Below are positions 17,486-26,569 of a stretch of DNA of 64,000 bases, one piece after another. Where the stretch lies: the NCBI RefSeq assembly GCF_001510715.1, contig NZ_LMTJ01000005.1, positions 672,138 through 736,137 of the forward strand. The letters run 5' to 3'. A model generated the notes under the pieces. The model searched no databases. It was not told the DNA's origin and saw only the letters and a list, made by a program, of their open reading frames with translations. The position numbers and the translations under genes were made by a program. This DNA is from Bacillus sp. FJAT-29814 (GTDB lineage Bacteria; Bacillota; Bacilli; Bacillales; Cytobacillaceae). Position 1 is the first letter of the stretch; the number at the start of each line of letters is the position of its first letter.

Positions 17486-19132
17486 ATGAATCCATCATTA
17501 AATCAATTAAACATCCGCCCGTTAAGGTCCCTCTCTTATGAAAATTGGCTTGGAATGCTGCAAAAGCCGCTTCCGGAACGGCCTGACTTTTCAATAGAGA
17601 AGGGGACAATAGAAATCAGTCAAGTAATTGCGGAATTCCTCGGGGTTCCAATTGACACGGACGAATATTATAATCAGTTATTTGATTATATTGCGGAAAA
17701 GCAATGGAAGCTTCATTTATTAAGTGCGGATACGCTCGATAAATCGATTGAAAATGCATTGTTTCAATCAATTCAAAGGGTATTGAATATAAACCAGGAG
17801 CAGAATCTGTCAGTGAATCGCTTTACCGCCTTTTTAGAAGGAGAAAAGCTGCTGCTAAAATCACCAGTGCCTGCTCTACATCGCAAACTTAGGGAAGCGA
17901 TGATTGCAACCCTTGAACTATATGCGAGCCAGGAAAATGGCGGCTTGAAAAATCAAGAAATAAGGCGGATTCTTGTTGATTTAATTAAGTGGTCAATTAA
18001 CCATTTGCAGCCACTGCTTGATGTTGCCGACCCAGAGCGGGAGATGCCCAAATTTTTATGGTATGGCGACTTTAAAAGAAGCCACCAGTATTTTTTATTT
18101 TATTTAATCAATCTTGGCTGTGACATCGTTATTTTTCATCCTGAGGGTAAGGATATTTTGGCCGGGATCGCGGTAGACGGGGCATTCGTTCATCAATATC
18201 CGAAATCGCTTCCGCCCGAACCGTTCCCAAAAGAGAAGCGGAGTAGGAAAACAACGGTTGCATACCGGGCCTCCAAAGAAATTGAAACAATCTTAAACCA
18301 GGAGGGTGCAGGTCTTTATAAACCTTGGCAGTTAAGAGATTATACCCCTTCTTCGATTACATTAAAAACAACCTATGATGAATTGTTTATCATCTCGAAA
18401 GAAATTGCGATGATTCGTCCTGATTTTACCGTTGGTAACGGACAGGTCAAAATTCCATCCGTGTTTGCCAAAATACAGGGCGTCAGCAGAAATCGCAAGG
18501 AATATTGGGAACGCCTACATTCACTTGACGAGCATGAGGAAAGTTTATTGGTTCGACAGCTTCCATTTACCATACCAAGCAACAGTGACTTCCGATTCCA
18601 TTATCGGAATGCGCTCGGTAAAGACGGATTAATCGATCCTGACAAAGTCCTGGCGGCACATTATTGGCCCTATTCGTTTTTACCGTCGGGCCTGCAAAAA
18701 GGTATTGCCAATGCCGTCAGGGCCATTTGTGACAAACCGGGTTTAAAGCCGTTGCCGATGGAGAGCTTGGAAGAGGTAAAGATTTATTTATTTACACAAG
18801 CTATATTCATGCCGAAGAAAGTGATTCAGTTATTGGAGAAATTCGATTATTCACAGCAGGTGCCAAAGCTAATTATTTTTAACAATGAAAAAACGGGCAT
18901 GCTTACGAGATCGGATGCAGCGCTGCTGCTCCTGCTGAATCAGTTTGGGATTGATCTTATCGTGTACAATCCGACCGGCCATAACGATATTGAAAATTAT
19001 TTACATGAGCAATTATTTGATATTCATTGGCTTGAGGATGTAGTCTTTGATTTGGAATATAAGGAACCTTCCGTGTCCATTTTTAAAAAAGGGCTTTTTC
19101 AAGGAATCTTAAAAAATTTAAGGGGAGATTAA
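17486..19132 (+). CDS. yceG: YceG-family protein of the Ter/TelA operon
   Basis: A 548-residue soluble protein of the family linked to TelA and TerD in B. subtilis (yceG). It contains two partly similar regions (FKRSHQYFLFYLINLGCDIVIFHPEGKD; RSDAALLLLLNQFGIDLIVYNPTG). Molecular function is unknown. The G7 run at 17471-17477 sets the start at ATG 17486 with 8-base spacing; the upstream in-frame ATG 17447 precedes this ribosome site. telA begins 3 bases after the stop, so the two are tightly coupled. Confidence 0.87.
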   Translation: MNPSLNQLNIRPLRSLSYENWLGMLQKPLPERPDFSIEKGTIEISQVIAEFLGVPIDTDEYYNQLFDYIAEKQWKLHLLSADTLDKSIENALFQSIQRVLNINQEQNLSVNRFTAFLEGEKLLLKSPVPALHRKLREAMIATLELYASQENGGLKNQEIRRILVDLIKWSINHLQPLLDVADPEREMPKFLWYGDFKRSHQYFLFYLINLGCDIVIFHPEGKDILAGIAVDGAFVHQYPKSLPPEPFPKEKRSRKTTVAYRASKEIETILNQEGAGLYKPWQLRDYTPSSITLKTTYDELFIISKEIAMIRPDFTVGNGQVKIPSVFAKIQGVSRNRKEYWERLHSLDEHEESLLVRQLPFTIPSNSDFRFHYRNALGKDGLIDPDKVLAAHYWPYSFLPSGLQKGIANAVRAICDKPGLKPLPMESLEEVKIYLFTQAIFMPKKVIQLLEKFDYSQQVPKLIIFNNEKTGMLTRSDAALLLLLNQFGIDLIVYNPTGHNDIENYLHEQLFDIHWLEDVVFDLEYKEPSVSIFKKGLFQGILKNLRGD

Positions 19133-19135
19133 CCA

Positions 19136-20242
19136 GTGAACTTATCACCAAATTCATCCAGTGGTTTAACGCCTCAGCCTGCGGAAGACTTGCTGACAGA
19201 AACAAAAGTATCTGACATAAAGCTTGCATTAAGAAAGGAACCGGAAATTCAAAATCTGGCCCGGTCAATTGATGAACGGGATCAAATTCAGGTTTTAGAG
19301 TTTGGGAAGGAACCGGCAGAGCAAATCTCCAGGTTTTCCGATCAAATCCTGGGGAATATGCGTTCAACTAAGGTAGAGGATTCCGGGGAGCTTTTGAAGC
19401 AGCTTGGAAAAATTATGGATAAATTTGATCCAAAGGACTTTCAAAAGTCATCAGGCGGCCTGTTCAGCAAGCTGTTTAAAAAAGGCGAGAAAATGGTTGA
19501 AAAGCTGTTTGGCAAATATCAAACAATGGGTGGGGAAATCGACAAGGTCTATGTGGAGATTTCCAAATACCGTCAGGAGATGGTCGAGTCCACCAATATG
19601 CTGGAGTCCATGTATGAACAAAACTATCAGTACTACCTAACCCTTGAAAAATACGTTGTTGCCGGGGAATTGAAGGTAGAGGATTTGAAAAATAACCAAC
19701 TCCCGCAACTAGAAGCAAAAGCCGCTTCTGGCGACCAGCTCGCTTCAATGCAGCTCGATTCGCTGCGCAATGCGATTGAGTTATTGGAGCAACGGATTTA
19801 CGATTTGGAAATGGCGAAAATGGTCTCGTTACAAACAGCACCACAAATCAGAATGCTGCAGCGAGGAAACACGAAGCTGATTGGGAAAATCAATTCCGCC
19901 TTTGTGACGACCATCCCTATTTTTAAAAATGGCTTGATTCAGGCTGTGGCCGCCAAAAGGCAAAAGCTTGTGGCCGATTCGATGAGCGAGCTAGACCGCC
20001 GAACCAATGAAATGCTGCTCAGAAATGCGCAAAATATTTCACAGCAAAGCGCGGATATCGCCAGACTTGCCGGCGGGCCAAGCATTAAAATTGAAACAAT
20101 CGAAGAATCATGGAATATCATCATCAAAGGTATGCAGGAAACAAAGGCAATCGAAGAGGAAAACAAACGCCTGCGCCAAGAAGGTACAAGGCGCTTGGAA
20201 CAGCTTCAGGAAAACTTTAAGCAACTTAAACAGCAATACTAA
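19136..20242 (+). CDS. yceH: TelA/YceH toxic-anion-resistance protein
   Basis: A 368-residue, helix-rich TelA-family protein (tellurite/toxic anion resistance), predicted to be largely coiled coil from residue 85 on (ELLKQLGKIMDKFDPKDF; YRQEMVESTNMLESMYEQNY; EEENKRLRQEGTRRLEQLQ). No signal peptide or TM. The GTG start at 19136 has GGGGAG upstream. It is the second gene of the operon yceG-telA-terD-terD under the ECF promoter at 17356. Its biochemical role is unknown; the family confers tolerance to tellurite, envelope antibiotics and similar stresses. Confidence 0.93.
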   Translation: MNLSPNSSSGLTPQPAEDLLTETKVSDIKLALRKEPEIQNLARSIDERDQIQVLEFGKEPAEQISRFSDQILGNMRSTKVEDSGELLKQLGKIMDKFDPKDFQKSSGGLFSKLFKKGEKMVEKLFGKYQTMGGEIDKVYVEISKYRQEMVESTNMLESMYEQNYQYYLTLEKYVVAGELKVEDLKNNQLPQLEAKAASGDQLASMQLDSLRNAIELLEQRIYDLEMAKMVSLQTAPQIRMLQRGNTKLIGKINSAFVTTIPIFKNGLIQAVAAKRQKLVADSMSELDRRTNEMLLRNAQNISQQSADIARLAGGPSIKIETIEESWNIIIKGMQETKAIEEENKRLRQEGTRRLEQLQENFKQLKQQY

Positions 20243-20267
20243 TAATTATTTGATGAGGTGAAGAATA

Positions 20268-20885
20268 ATGGCAATTAATCTGACAAAAGGCCAGCGTGTT
20301 GATCTGACAAAAGGAAATCCGGGACTTTCAAAAATTGTGGTAGGCTTAGGTTGGGATCCGGTTCAAAGCTCAGGCGGCGGCGGTGGTTTCTTCGGTTCTT
20401 TGTTTGGCGGCGGCGGCGGGGGTGCCAATATCGACTGTGATGCCTCGGTCATCATGCTTGGAGCGAATGACCGCCTGCAAAATAATAAAGATGTCATTTA
20501 TTTTGGCAATTTACGAAGTGCCGACGGAAGTGTCCAGCACACAGGTGATAACTTGACCGGTGATGGCGATGGTGACGATGAGCAAATTATCATTGATTTA
20601 AATAGGGTCCCTGCTAATATTCAAAAGCTTGTTTTCATCGTTAATATTTATGATTGCGTTAAGCGCAAGCAGCATTTTGGCATGATTCGTAATGCGTTTA
20701 TCAGGGTGGTAAATCCAAGCAATCATCAGGAATTAATTCATTATAATTTATCGGATGACTACAGTGGAAAAACATGTTTAATTACTGGAGAGCTTTATCG
20801 CCACAACAATGAATGGAAGTTTGCAGCCATCGGAACCGGCACCAATGCGGCTGGACTTAGTGAAGTTGTACGTTCTTATAGCTGA
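20268..20885 (+). CDS. TerD-family protein with Gly-rich insertion
   Basis: A 205-residue TerD-domain protein. In place of the first Asp-rich Ca2+ loop it carries a Gly/Phe-rich insertion at about residues 37-57 (SGGGGGFFGSLFGGGGGG), then NIDCDASVIML. The second acidic loop ([19 protein letters not shown]) is intact. This subtype is found with classical TerD in Bacillus yce operons. GAGGTGAAG precedes ATG 20268. It may mediate oligomerisation or membrane contact; that is inference from the insertion. Confidence 0.9.
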   Translation: MAINLTKGQRVDLTKGNPGLSKIVVGLGWDPVQSSGGGGGFFGSLFGGGGGGANIDCDASVIMLGANDRLQNNKDVIYFGNLRSADGSVQHTGDNLTGDGDGDDEQIIIDLNRVPANIQKLVFIVNIYDCVKRKQHFGMIRNAFIRVVNPSNHQELIHYNLSDDYSGKTCLITGELYRHNNEWKFAAIGTGTNAAGLSEVVRSYS

Positions 20886-20910
20886 TAAAAGTTTGTAAGA
20901 GGTGATATGA

Positions 20911-21489
20911 ATGGGAATTAACTTATCAAAAGGACAAAGAATTGATTTAACGAAAACAAACCCAGGTCTAACCAAAGCAATCGTCGGGCTGGGCTGGGAC
21001 ACAAATCGGTATCATGGCGGTTTTGATTTTGACCTGGATGCTTCGGCATTCTTGACCGATGCCAATAATCAGGTAGTAAACGATTTGGATTTCGTTTTTT
21101 ATAATAATTTGAAGGATCCTTCAGGTGCCGTTGAGCATACCGGAGATAACCGAACTGGTGAAGGTGACGGGGACGATGAACAAATCAAAATTGATTTTAG
21201 CAAAGTTCCATCACATATCCATCGGATTGCGATCACTGTGACAATTCATGATGCAGAGGCAAGAAACCAAAATTTTGGGCAAGTCAGCAATGCTTTTGTC
21301 CGGGTCGTCGATGAAGAAACTGGACGGGAAATTTTAAGGTTTGACCTTGGTGAGGACTTTTCTGTTGAAACCGCGGTAGTAATTTGCGAGCTTTACCGCC
21401 ATAACGGCGATTGGAAGTTCAATGCCGTTGGCAGCGGGTTCGCCGGCGGACTTGCCGCCCTGTGCCGCAATTTTGGATTGCAAGTTTAG
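20911..21489 (+). CDS. TerD-family calcium-binding stress protein
   Basis: A 192-residue classical TerD close to the protein at 11005 ([16 protein letters not shown] starts; [34 protein letters not shown]). Both acidic metal loops are complete. It is the last gene of the yceG operon and is followed by a terminator. The two classical copies in different transcription units suggest duplication with separate expression. Confidence 0.93.
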   Translation: MGINLSKGQRIDLTKTNPGLTKAIVGLGWDTNRYHGGFDFDLDASAFLTDANNQVVNDLDFVFYNNLKDPSGAVEHTGDNRTGEGDGDDEQIKIDFSKVPSHIHRIAITVTIHDAEARNQNFGQVSNAFVRVVDEETGREILRFDLGEDFSVETAVVICELYRHNGDWKFNAVGSGFAGGLAALCRNFGLQV

Positions 21490-21499
21490 GATTGATTAG

Positions 21500-21527
21500 A
21501 GAAGCCGCCTTTTTAGGCGGCTTTTGT
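21500..21527 (+). terminator. Rho-independent terminator closing the Ter cluster
   Basis: AAGCCGCC (21502-21509) pairs with GGCGGCTT (21516-21523), then TTG. Confidence 0.85.
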
Positions 21528-21619
21528 AATGATACCCAGACTTTCCTGTTATATACAAATCCCTCGATTGTTTTACCATGCTATAATTCTATTAATATAC
21601 TTTTTATGGGGGGGATAGT

Positions 21620-22318
21620 ATGCGTAAATGGTTTATCGCATTTTTGATTCTCAGCTTGTCCCTAATTTCAATTACCACTTCACAAGCATCCATTGACGGT
21701 ATCAGGCTTGCTGACTTTCCAAAAAGTTCGGGGCTTTCCCATACGATTAACAACAACATATCCACTAGCGTAAAGCAAATTGTCATCCTGCCCAAGCAAG
21801 CCTTTAATCAAAACGATGCCGCTGGGATTATTAATAGAATCAGTAAATTGCCAGATTCCCTTTTAGCTAAAATACAGGATCAAGGAATCACCCTAAAGAT
21901 GTTTACCGGTAAGCTCACCGATAATCCAACCGCCAGTCATTTAAAAGGAATAACCCCTAGAGGCTATCAGAATAACGCTACCTGGGATGACGTCCCTGGC
22001 ATCGGCGGCGGGAAGGTCGTATTAGTCAAAATTGGCGCTAGTGAAAAAGGAAGGGGACACGGCACCATCAACCTGGAATTGCATGAAATGGCGCACTCAA
22101 TTGACCATTATATATATGATAATATCAGTGAAAAACAGTTATTCCACGAAATCTGGGAAAAAGAACATGATCAATTGTTCCCTGGAAACAGCTACTTTCT
22201 TTATCCTGAGGAATATTTTGCGGAAACTTTTGCAATGTATTATTTATCTCAAGAAACTAGGAATCTATTACATGTCAAAGCTCCGCTAACTTTCGAATTG
22301 ATAAAGAGCCTTGAGTAA
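21620..22318 (+). CDS. Secreted zinc metalloprotease, lethal-factor/Pro-Pro endopeptidase-like
   Basis: A 232-residue protein with a signal peptide (MRKWFIAFLILSLSLISI, probable cleavage near residue 24) and a single catalytic domain. The zinc site is LHEMAHSIDHYI (His155, Glu156, His159), with a downstream YPEEYFAETFAMYY segment that supplies the third ligand (Glu202) and nearby Tyr residues. This layout matches the anthrax lethal factor C-domain family, which includes the secreted Pro-Pro endopeptidases PPEP-1 and PPEP-2. Substrate is unknown. It has its own strong GGGGGG ribosome site and lies between the Ter cluster and thyA. Confidence 0.8.
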   Translation: MRKWFIAFLILSLSLISITTSQASIDGIRLADFPKSSGLSHTINNNISTSVKQIVILPKQAFNQNDAAGIINRISKLPDSLLAKIQDQGITLKMFTGKLTDNPTASHLKGITPRGYQNNATWDDVPGIGGGKVVLVKIGASEKGRGHGTINLELHEMAHSIDHYIYDNISEKQLFHEIWEKEHDQLFPGNSYFLYPEEYFAETFAMYYLSQETRNLLHVKAPLTFELIKSLE

Positions 22319-22362
22319 CTTAAAATAGGATAATATGAATGGAAGTTAGAGGAGTGTGGATT

Positions 22363-23157
22363 TTGAAACAATATTTAGACTTATGTAAGCACGTATTGGA
22401 AAATGGCACTGTTAAAGGTGATCGGACTGGAACGGGAACCATCAGCACCTTTGGCTATCAAATGAGGTTTGATTTGGAGGAAGGATTTCCCCTGGTGACG
22501 ACCAAAAAGCTGCATCTAAAATCAATTATTTATGAATTGTTATGGTTCTTAAACGGTGATACGAATGTCCGCTACCTTCAGGAAAACGGCGTTCGGATTT
22601 GGAATGAGTGGGCCGATGACAACGGTGAACTTGGCCCGATTTATGGCCATCAATGGCGCTCTTGGACAGGTGCAGACGGAAACACTGTGGATCAAATCAG
22701 CGAATTGATCCAGCAAATTAAAACAAATCCTAATTCACGCAGGCTGCTCGTCAACGCCTGGAATGTGGCGGAAATTAACAAAATGGCACTACCGCCATGC
22801 CATTGCATGTTCCAATTTTATGTAGCTGACGGCAAATTATCCTGCCAGCTTTATCAACGCTCGGCCGATGTTTTTCTCGGGGTTCCGTTTAACATCGCAT
22901 CCTATGCGCTGCTTACAATGATGATTGCCCAGGTTTGCGGATTGAAGCCTGGAGAATTCATCCATACTTTTGGGGATGTCCATATTTATCAAAACCACAT
23001 CGAGCAAGTTAAGCTGCAGTTAACAAGGGAACCGCGGAAATTGCCAACATTAACAATCAACCCGGATGTAAAGGACATTTTCTCCTACCAATTTGGAGAT
23101 TTTACATTGGAAAATTACGACCCGCATCCACATATTAAAGGAGTCGTCAGCGTATGA
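22363..23157 (+). CDS. thyA: Thymidylate synthase
   Basis: A 264-residue dUMP methylase using methylene-THF. Key marks are [10 protein letters not shown], the catalytic Cys in [30 protein letters not shown] and [19 protein letters not shown] site at 22348-22353 sets the start at TTG 22363, which gives the standard length and N-terminus ([12 protein letters not shown]); the earlier ATG at 22339 precedes that site. It overlaps dfrA as ATGA, so synthase and DHFR are coupled, as in B. subtilis thyB-dfrA. Confidence 0.97.
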   Translation: MKQYLDLCKHVLENGTVKGDRTGTGTISTFGYQMRFDLEEGFPLVTTKKLHLKSIIYELLWFLNGDTNVRYLQENGVRIWNEWADDNGELGPIYGHQWRSWTGADGNTVDQISELIQQIKTNPNSRRLLVNAWNVAEINKMALPPCHCMFQFYVADGKLSCQLYQRSADVFLGVPFNIASYALLTMMIAQVCGLKPGEFIHTFGDVHIYQNHIEQVKLQLTREPRKLPTLTINPDVKDIFSYQFGDFTLENYDPHPHIKGVVSV

Positions 23158-23654
23158 TTTCGTTTATAGTGGCCATGGATGAAAATCGCGTCATCGGTAA
23201 AAATAATCAGCTGCCATGGCATCTGCCTGAGGATTTAAAGTTTTTCAAGCGGGTGACGATGGGACACCCAATCGCAATGGGGCGAAAAACCCATGAATCG
23301 ATTGGCCGCGTACTTCCGGGGAGAGAGAATATCATCATAACTCGGCAGCCGGATTACCTTTCAGAGGGCTGTACCGTTTTCCATTCTGTAGAGGAGTTTA
23401 TTACCTGCTGCAAAGACCAAAATGAGGAAATCTTTGTCATTGGCGGGGCGGAAATTTTTAATGCAACCTTCGCTTTTGCTGACCGGCTTTATATTACTCT
23501 CATCCATGAACAATTTGATGGGGATACATTTTTTCCAGAATATCCTGAACAAGACTGGGAGCTTATCTCCCGTGAACAAGGAATCACAGATGAAAAAAAT
23601 CCGTATCGTTATGAATTCAGAATTTACCAGCGTACGAAAACAAAGCAATATTAA
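23154..23654 (+). CDS. dfrA: Dihydrofolate reductase
   Basis: A 166-residue DHFR that regenerates THF from the DHF released by thymidylate synthase. Signature [19 protein letters not shown] (the acidic catalytic residue is in PEDLKFF), NADPH site [10 protein letters not shown] and FVIGGAEIF are all present. The start ATG overlaps the thyA stop. A bidirectional terminator follows. Confidence 0.97.
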   Translation: MISFIVAMDENRVIGKNNQLPWHLPEDLKFFKRVTMGHPIAMGRKTHESIGRVLPGRENIIITRQPDYLSEGCTVFHSVEEFITCCKDQNEEIFVIGGAEIFNATFAFADRLYITLIHEQFDGDTFFPEYPEQDWELISREQGITDEKNPYRYEFRIYQRTKTKQY

Positions 23655-23658
23655 ACAA

Positions 23659-23688
23659 AAAAGCATCAGCGAGGCTGGTGCTTCTTTG
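23659..23688. terminator. Bidirectional terminator after dfrA
   Basis: AAGCATCAGC and GCTGGTGCTT form a stem (one G-T wobble) flanked by an A-run and a T-run, serving dfrA and the convergent gene. Confidence 0.8.
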
Positions 23689-23689
23689 T

Positions 23690-23938
23690 TTAATAGTTAA
23701 CTCCATTCAATTCGTAGTCTGCCAATTTGGCAAGCATGCCATGGAATTCGTGTGGATGGCAAAATTCTTCCTCATGGAAATGTGCTTTAATCCAGGATAT
23801 TAATTCTTTTGGACTATTAAAGTATTCTCCACTGCGATCGCTTTTTCGAATGGTGTATCTTCCGTTGTCATCATCTAGTGTTACCTCAACCGGCAAGGCC
23901 CCATCAAAACTGCATAGAAAAAATTCCATCCAACTCAC
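23690..23938 (-). CDS. Uncharacterised 82-residue protein
   Basis: Not recognised. The frame begins at GTG 23938 (AAAGGATAAGGA upstream) or ATG 23929 (MEFFLCSFDG). It is an acidic soluble protein with an aromatic/His-rich C-terminal half (SWIKAHFHEEEFCHPHEFHG) that might bind metal. It is convergent to dfrA, and the shared terminator between them supports a real gene. The position at the edge of the hydrogenase island gives no functional clue. Confidence 0.65.
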   Translation of the reverse strand: MSWMEFFLCSFDGALPVEVTLDDDNGRYTIRKSDRSGEYFNSPKELISWIKAHFHEEEFCHPHEFHGMLAKLADYELNGVNY

Positions 23939-24044
23939 ATCCTTATCCTTTAGAAATTTCTTAATAACGGTTCTAATGTTCCAATTATATGCAAAAATAT
24001 ATTAGTTGTCAAAATATTTTAACAATTTAATTTGATAATCTACA

Positions 24045-24073
24045 TTGACTTACACAATGGTTATTGTTAAATT
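24045..24073 (+). promoter_or_regulatory. Possible SigA promoter upstream of tatA
   Basis: TTGACT and TAAATT are separated by 17 bases. It lies about 160 bases upstream of tatA in an AT-rich spacer (23939-24230) that holds nothing else recognisable. Confidence 0.4.
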
Positions 24074-24230
24074 TAATAGAGCATGAAATTGGAAATGCTA
24101 AATATCACAGTAACCCAATTTTTATTGGATATGTGAATTTACTATGAATTATTTCAAATAATTATCCCAAATTGATATTTCAATACTATAATCGTAGTAG
24201 AAACAATTAAATTTGAAGGGGATGCACAGT

Positions 24231-24425
24231 ATGTTTTCAAATATTGGAGTTCCAGGCTTAATCTTGATTTTAACACTTGCCCTTATCATTTTTGGACCAA
24301 AAAAATTACCTGAAATCGGACGCGCCTTCGGCCAGACTTTGAAGGAATTTAAAAAATCAACGCGTGAACTTACCGATGATGTAATCGAAGACATCAAAGA
24401 AGAAAAGGAAAAATTGAGCAAATAG
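24231..24425 (+). CDS. tatA: Sec-independent translocase protein TatA
   Basis: A 64-residue TatA: one N-terminal TM ([20 protein letters not shown]), the [14 protein letters not shown] hinge/amphipathic helix, and a charged C-terminal tail. It forms the oligomeric pore-like component of the twin-arginine translocase. GAAGGGG at 24215-24221 sets the start at ATG 24231 rather than the in-frame starts at 24213 and 24222. It is followed by a hairpin and then tatC, immediately ahead of a Tat-dependent hydrogenase. Confidence 0.94.
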   Translation: MFSNIGVPGLILILTLALIIFGPKKLPEIGRAFGQTLKEFKKSTRELTDDVIEDIKEEKEKLSK

Positions 24426-24456
24426 GTGTAAGATTTCATGTCTTGCACCTTTTCTT
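24425..24456 (+). terminator. Hairpin between tatA and tatC
   Basis: AGGTGTAAGA and TCTTGCACCT pair (one G-T) followed by TTTTCTTCT. As a partial terminator it would give more TatA than TatC, which suits their stoichiometry. Confidence 0.7.
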
Positions 24457-24520
24457 CTCGGTTTTTCACCTATATGAATGTGAGAAAACGTAGTAATTTA
24501 CGAGTTGGCAGGGGAAATAC

Positions 24521-25252
24521 ATGGAAGATAAAGAATTACAATTGGTCGATCACTTAGAGGAATTACGGAAAAGAATTATCATTTCAGCTCTTGCTTTTGT
24601 AGTCTTTTTTATCGTTGGTTTTATTTACGTGGGTGATATCTATAAATGGTTTGTCGGTGACACCAAGCTTTTGGTGCTTGGTCCAAGCGATATCATGTGG
24701 ATTTATTTCATGCTTGCTGGTGTGGTGGCGATTGCCGGTACAATCCCGGTTCTGGCACTGCAAATCTGGCTGTTCGTCAAACCCGCATTAAAACCGCTTG
24801 AGAGAAAGATCACCTTATCCTATATTCCGGCACTGTTTCTGCTATTTATTGGAGGTCTTGCTTTTGGCTACTTTGCCATCTTTCCGATGGTTCTCAAGTT
24901 TTTGATCAGCATGGGGCAAGATATGTTTGTTACAAACTTTACTGCTGAACGGTATTTCAATTTCATTTTGAATATGACGTTGCCATTTGGTGTGCTGTTC
25001 GAATTGCCGGTTGTAGTCATGTTTTTAACTTCAATGGGGATTATTAACCCGTTTGTTTTGGCCAGAGTTCGCAAATATGCATATTTTGTCTTGGTCTTAA
25101 TCGCGGTTGTTATCACCCCACCTGACTTTATGTCAGACTTTGTAGTCACAATGCCACTATTGCTTTTATATGAAATCAGCATCAATTTATCAAAATTCGT
25201 CTACCGGAAGAAATTAAAAAAAGAACAAGAAAATGAATTAGTAGAAGTATAA
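24521..25252 (+). CDS. tatC: Sec-independent translocase protein TatC
   Basis: A 243-residue six-TM TatC that recognises twin-arginine signal peptides. Conserved N-terminal LVDHLEELRKRIIIS, the periplasm-loop Glu/Pro region (LFVKPALKPLERKITLSYIP), FELPVVVMFL and VITPPDFMSD are present. ATG 24521 is preceded by GCAGGGGAAATAC. A terminator separates it from the hydrogenase genes. A TatA/TatC pair without TatB is the usual Bacillus arrangement. Confidence 0.96.
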   Translation: MEDKELQLVDHLEELRKRIIISALAFVVFFIVGFIYVGDIYKWFVGDTKLLVLGPSDIMWIYFMLAGVVAIAGTIPVLALQIWLFVKPALKPLERKITLSYIPALFLLFIGGLAFGYFAIFPMVLKFLISMGQDMFVTNFTAERYFNFILNMTLPFGVLFELPVVVMFLTSMGIINPFVLARVRKYAYFVLVLIAVVITPPDFMSDFVVTMPLLLLYEISINLSKFVYRKKLKKEQENELVEV

Positions 25253-25254
25253 AA

Positions 25255-25292
25255 AGAGACCTTGAGGAAGTTTGCCTCAAGGTCTTTTTTAT
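25255..25292 (+). terminator. Rho-independent terminator after tatC
   Basis: AAAGAGACCTTGAGG and CCTCAAGGTCTTTTTT form a long stem with a T run. Confidence 0.92.
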
Positions 25293-25492
25293 ACCAAATT
25301 GATGTAAAAGTATAATTTTAAGGGATGGGTAGTTTCCAATATTTTCATGTTTCAAATTAAATATATGATAAGAATGCAGTTAAGAAGGATTTGTGTATTT
25401 TTTTGAAAAATTAAGACGAAAGTCCTAAAGTATACTACAATTGCCTTGAAATCAAGTTTTTTCCTATTTTTAATAATGTGGAGGGGTAGCGG

Positions 25493-26569
25493 ATGAAAAG
25501 ACATAAAACAGTTTATGAAGCCGCAATCGACCATGGTTTTAGCCGTCGTGACTTCCTGAAAATGTGTACGGCACTAGCCGCAACGCTTGGGCTTGAATTC
25601 ACACAGTCAGACAAGGTTGTAAAAGCCATGGAAACAAAAACCAGGGTACCTGTAGTATGGCTGCAATTTCAGGATTGCACGGGCTGCTCGGAATCCTTTA
25701 TTCGTTCGTCGCAGCCAAAGACGGAGAGTGTGCTGCTGGAAATGATTTCACTAGAATATTCAGAGGTGCTTTCTGCTCCATCCGGCCATCAGGCAGAAGC
25801 GGCCATGAAACAGGTCTTAAATGATTACAAAGGCAAATATGTCCTGGCTGTTGAGGGAAGTATCCCTGATGATGAAGCTTTCCTTTCGGTTGGTGGGATA
25901 TCAGCAAAAGAAACATTCAAAGAAATGGCCGCTGGTGCAATGGCTATAGTTGCTTATGGATCTTGTTCATCATGGGGAGGCATTGCGGCTGCCCATCCTA
26001 ATCCGACCGGTGCTAAGCCAGTCACTAGCTTTGTAAAAGATACTCCAATTATCCTTGTACCTGGTTGTCCGCCAATTGCCGAGGTTATGACGGGTGTCAT
26101 TGCTCACATTATTACATTTGGAAAATTGCCGGAATTGGATCAATTTGGCCGCCCAAAAGCTTTTTATCGCCACCGGATTCATGATAAATGTAACCGCCGT
26201 GCTTATTTTGATGCTGGGTTGTTTGTCGAATCCTTTGATGATGAGGGGGCAAAGCAGGGCTATTGCTTATATAAAGTTGGTTGCAAAGGACCGACTACGT
26301 ATAACTCTTGTGCGGAAATGCGCTGGAATGGTGGAGTCAGTTACCCGATTCAGTCGGGAAATCCTTGTATTGGCTGCTCGGAAAAAGATTTCTGGGATAA
26401 CGGGCCATTCTTCACTAGAAGGGCGAAAATCCCTGGTACGCAGACAACCATGAATCCTGACTCTGTCGGTATGGCTGTTGTCGGACTTGCAACTGCTGGT
26501 GTTGCCGTTCATGCGGCCGGAACAGTAGTCAAAAGAAAGCTTGATGATAAACGAGGTGACGAAGAATGA
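25493..26569 (+). CDS. hyaA: [NiFe] uptake hydrogenase small subunit (group 1)
   Basis: A 358-residue Fe-S subunit with a Tat signal (SRRDFLKMCTALAATLG, residues 17-33). Proximal cluster ligands are Cys62, Cys65, Cys158 and Cys191. The distal cluster uses His230, Cys233, Cys258 and Cys264, and the medial cluster Cys273, Cys292 and Cys295. A C-terminal hydrophobic anchor follows (VGMAVVGLATAGVAVHAAG). Much of the sequence resembles E. coli Hyd-1 (GCPPIAEVMTGVI, KGPTTYN). However, the two extra proximal Cys that mark oxygen-tolerant enzymes are Gly here (Gly64, Gly163). GGAGGGG precedes ATG 25493, and the stop overlaps the large-subunit ATG. Confidence 0.96.
   Translation: MKRHKTVYEAAIDHGFSRRDFLKMCTALAATLGLEFTQSDKVVKAMETKTRVPVVWLQFQDCTGCSESFIRSSQPKTESVLLEMISLEYSEVLSAPSGHQAEAAMKQVLNDYKGKYVLAVEGSIPDDEAFLSVGGISAKETFKEMAAGAMAIVAYGSCSSWGGIAAAHPNPTGAKPVTSFVKDTPIILVPGCPPIAEVMTGVIAHIITFGKLPELDQFGRPKAFYRHRIHDKCNRRAYFDAGLFVESFDDEGAKQGYCLYKVGCKGPTTYNSCAEMRWNGGVSYPIQSGNPCIGCSEKDFWDNGPFFTRRAKIPGTQTTMNPDSVGMAVVGLATAGVAVHAAGTVVKRKLDDKRGDEE

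Noticed and set aside
25293..25492. FNR- or NikR-type operator before the hydrogenase genes
   Set aside because: No TGTGA-N6-TCACA or comparable palindrome was found, and no convincing -35/-10 pair either.
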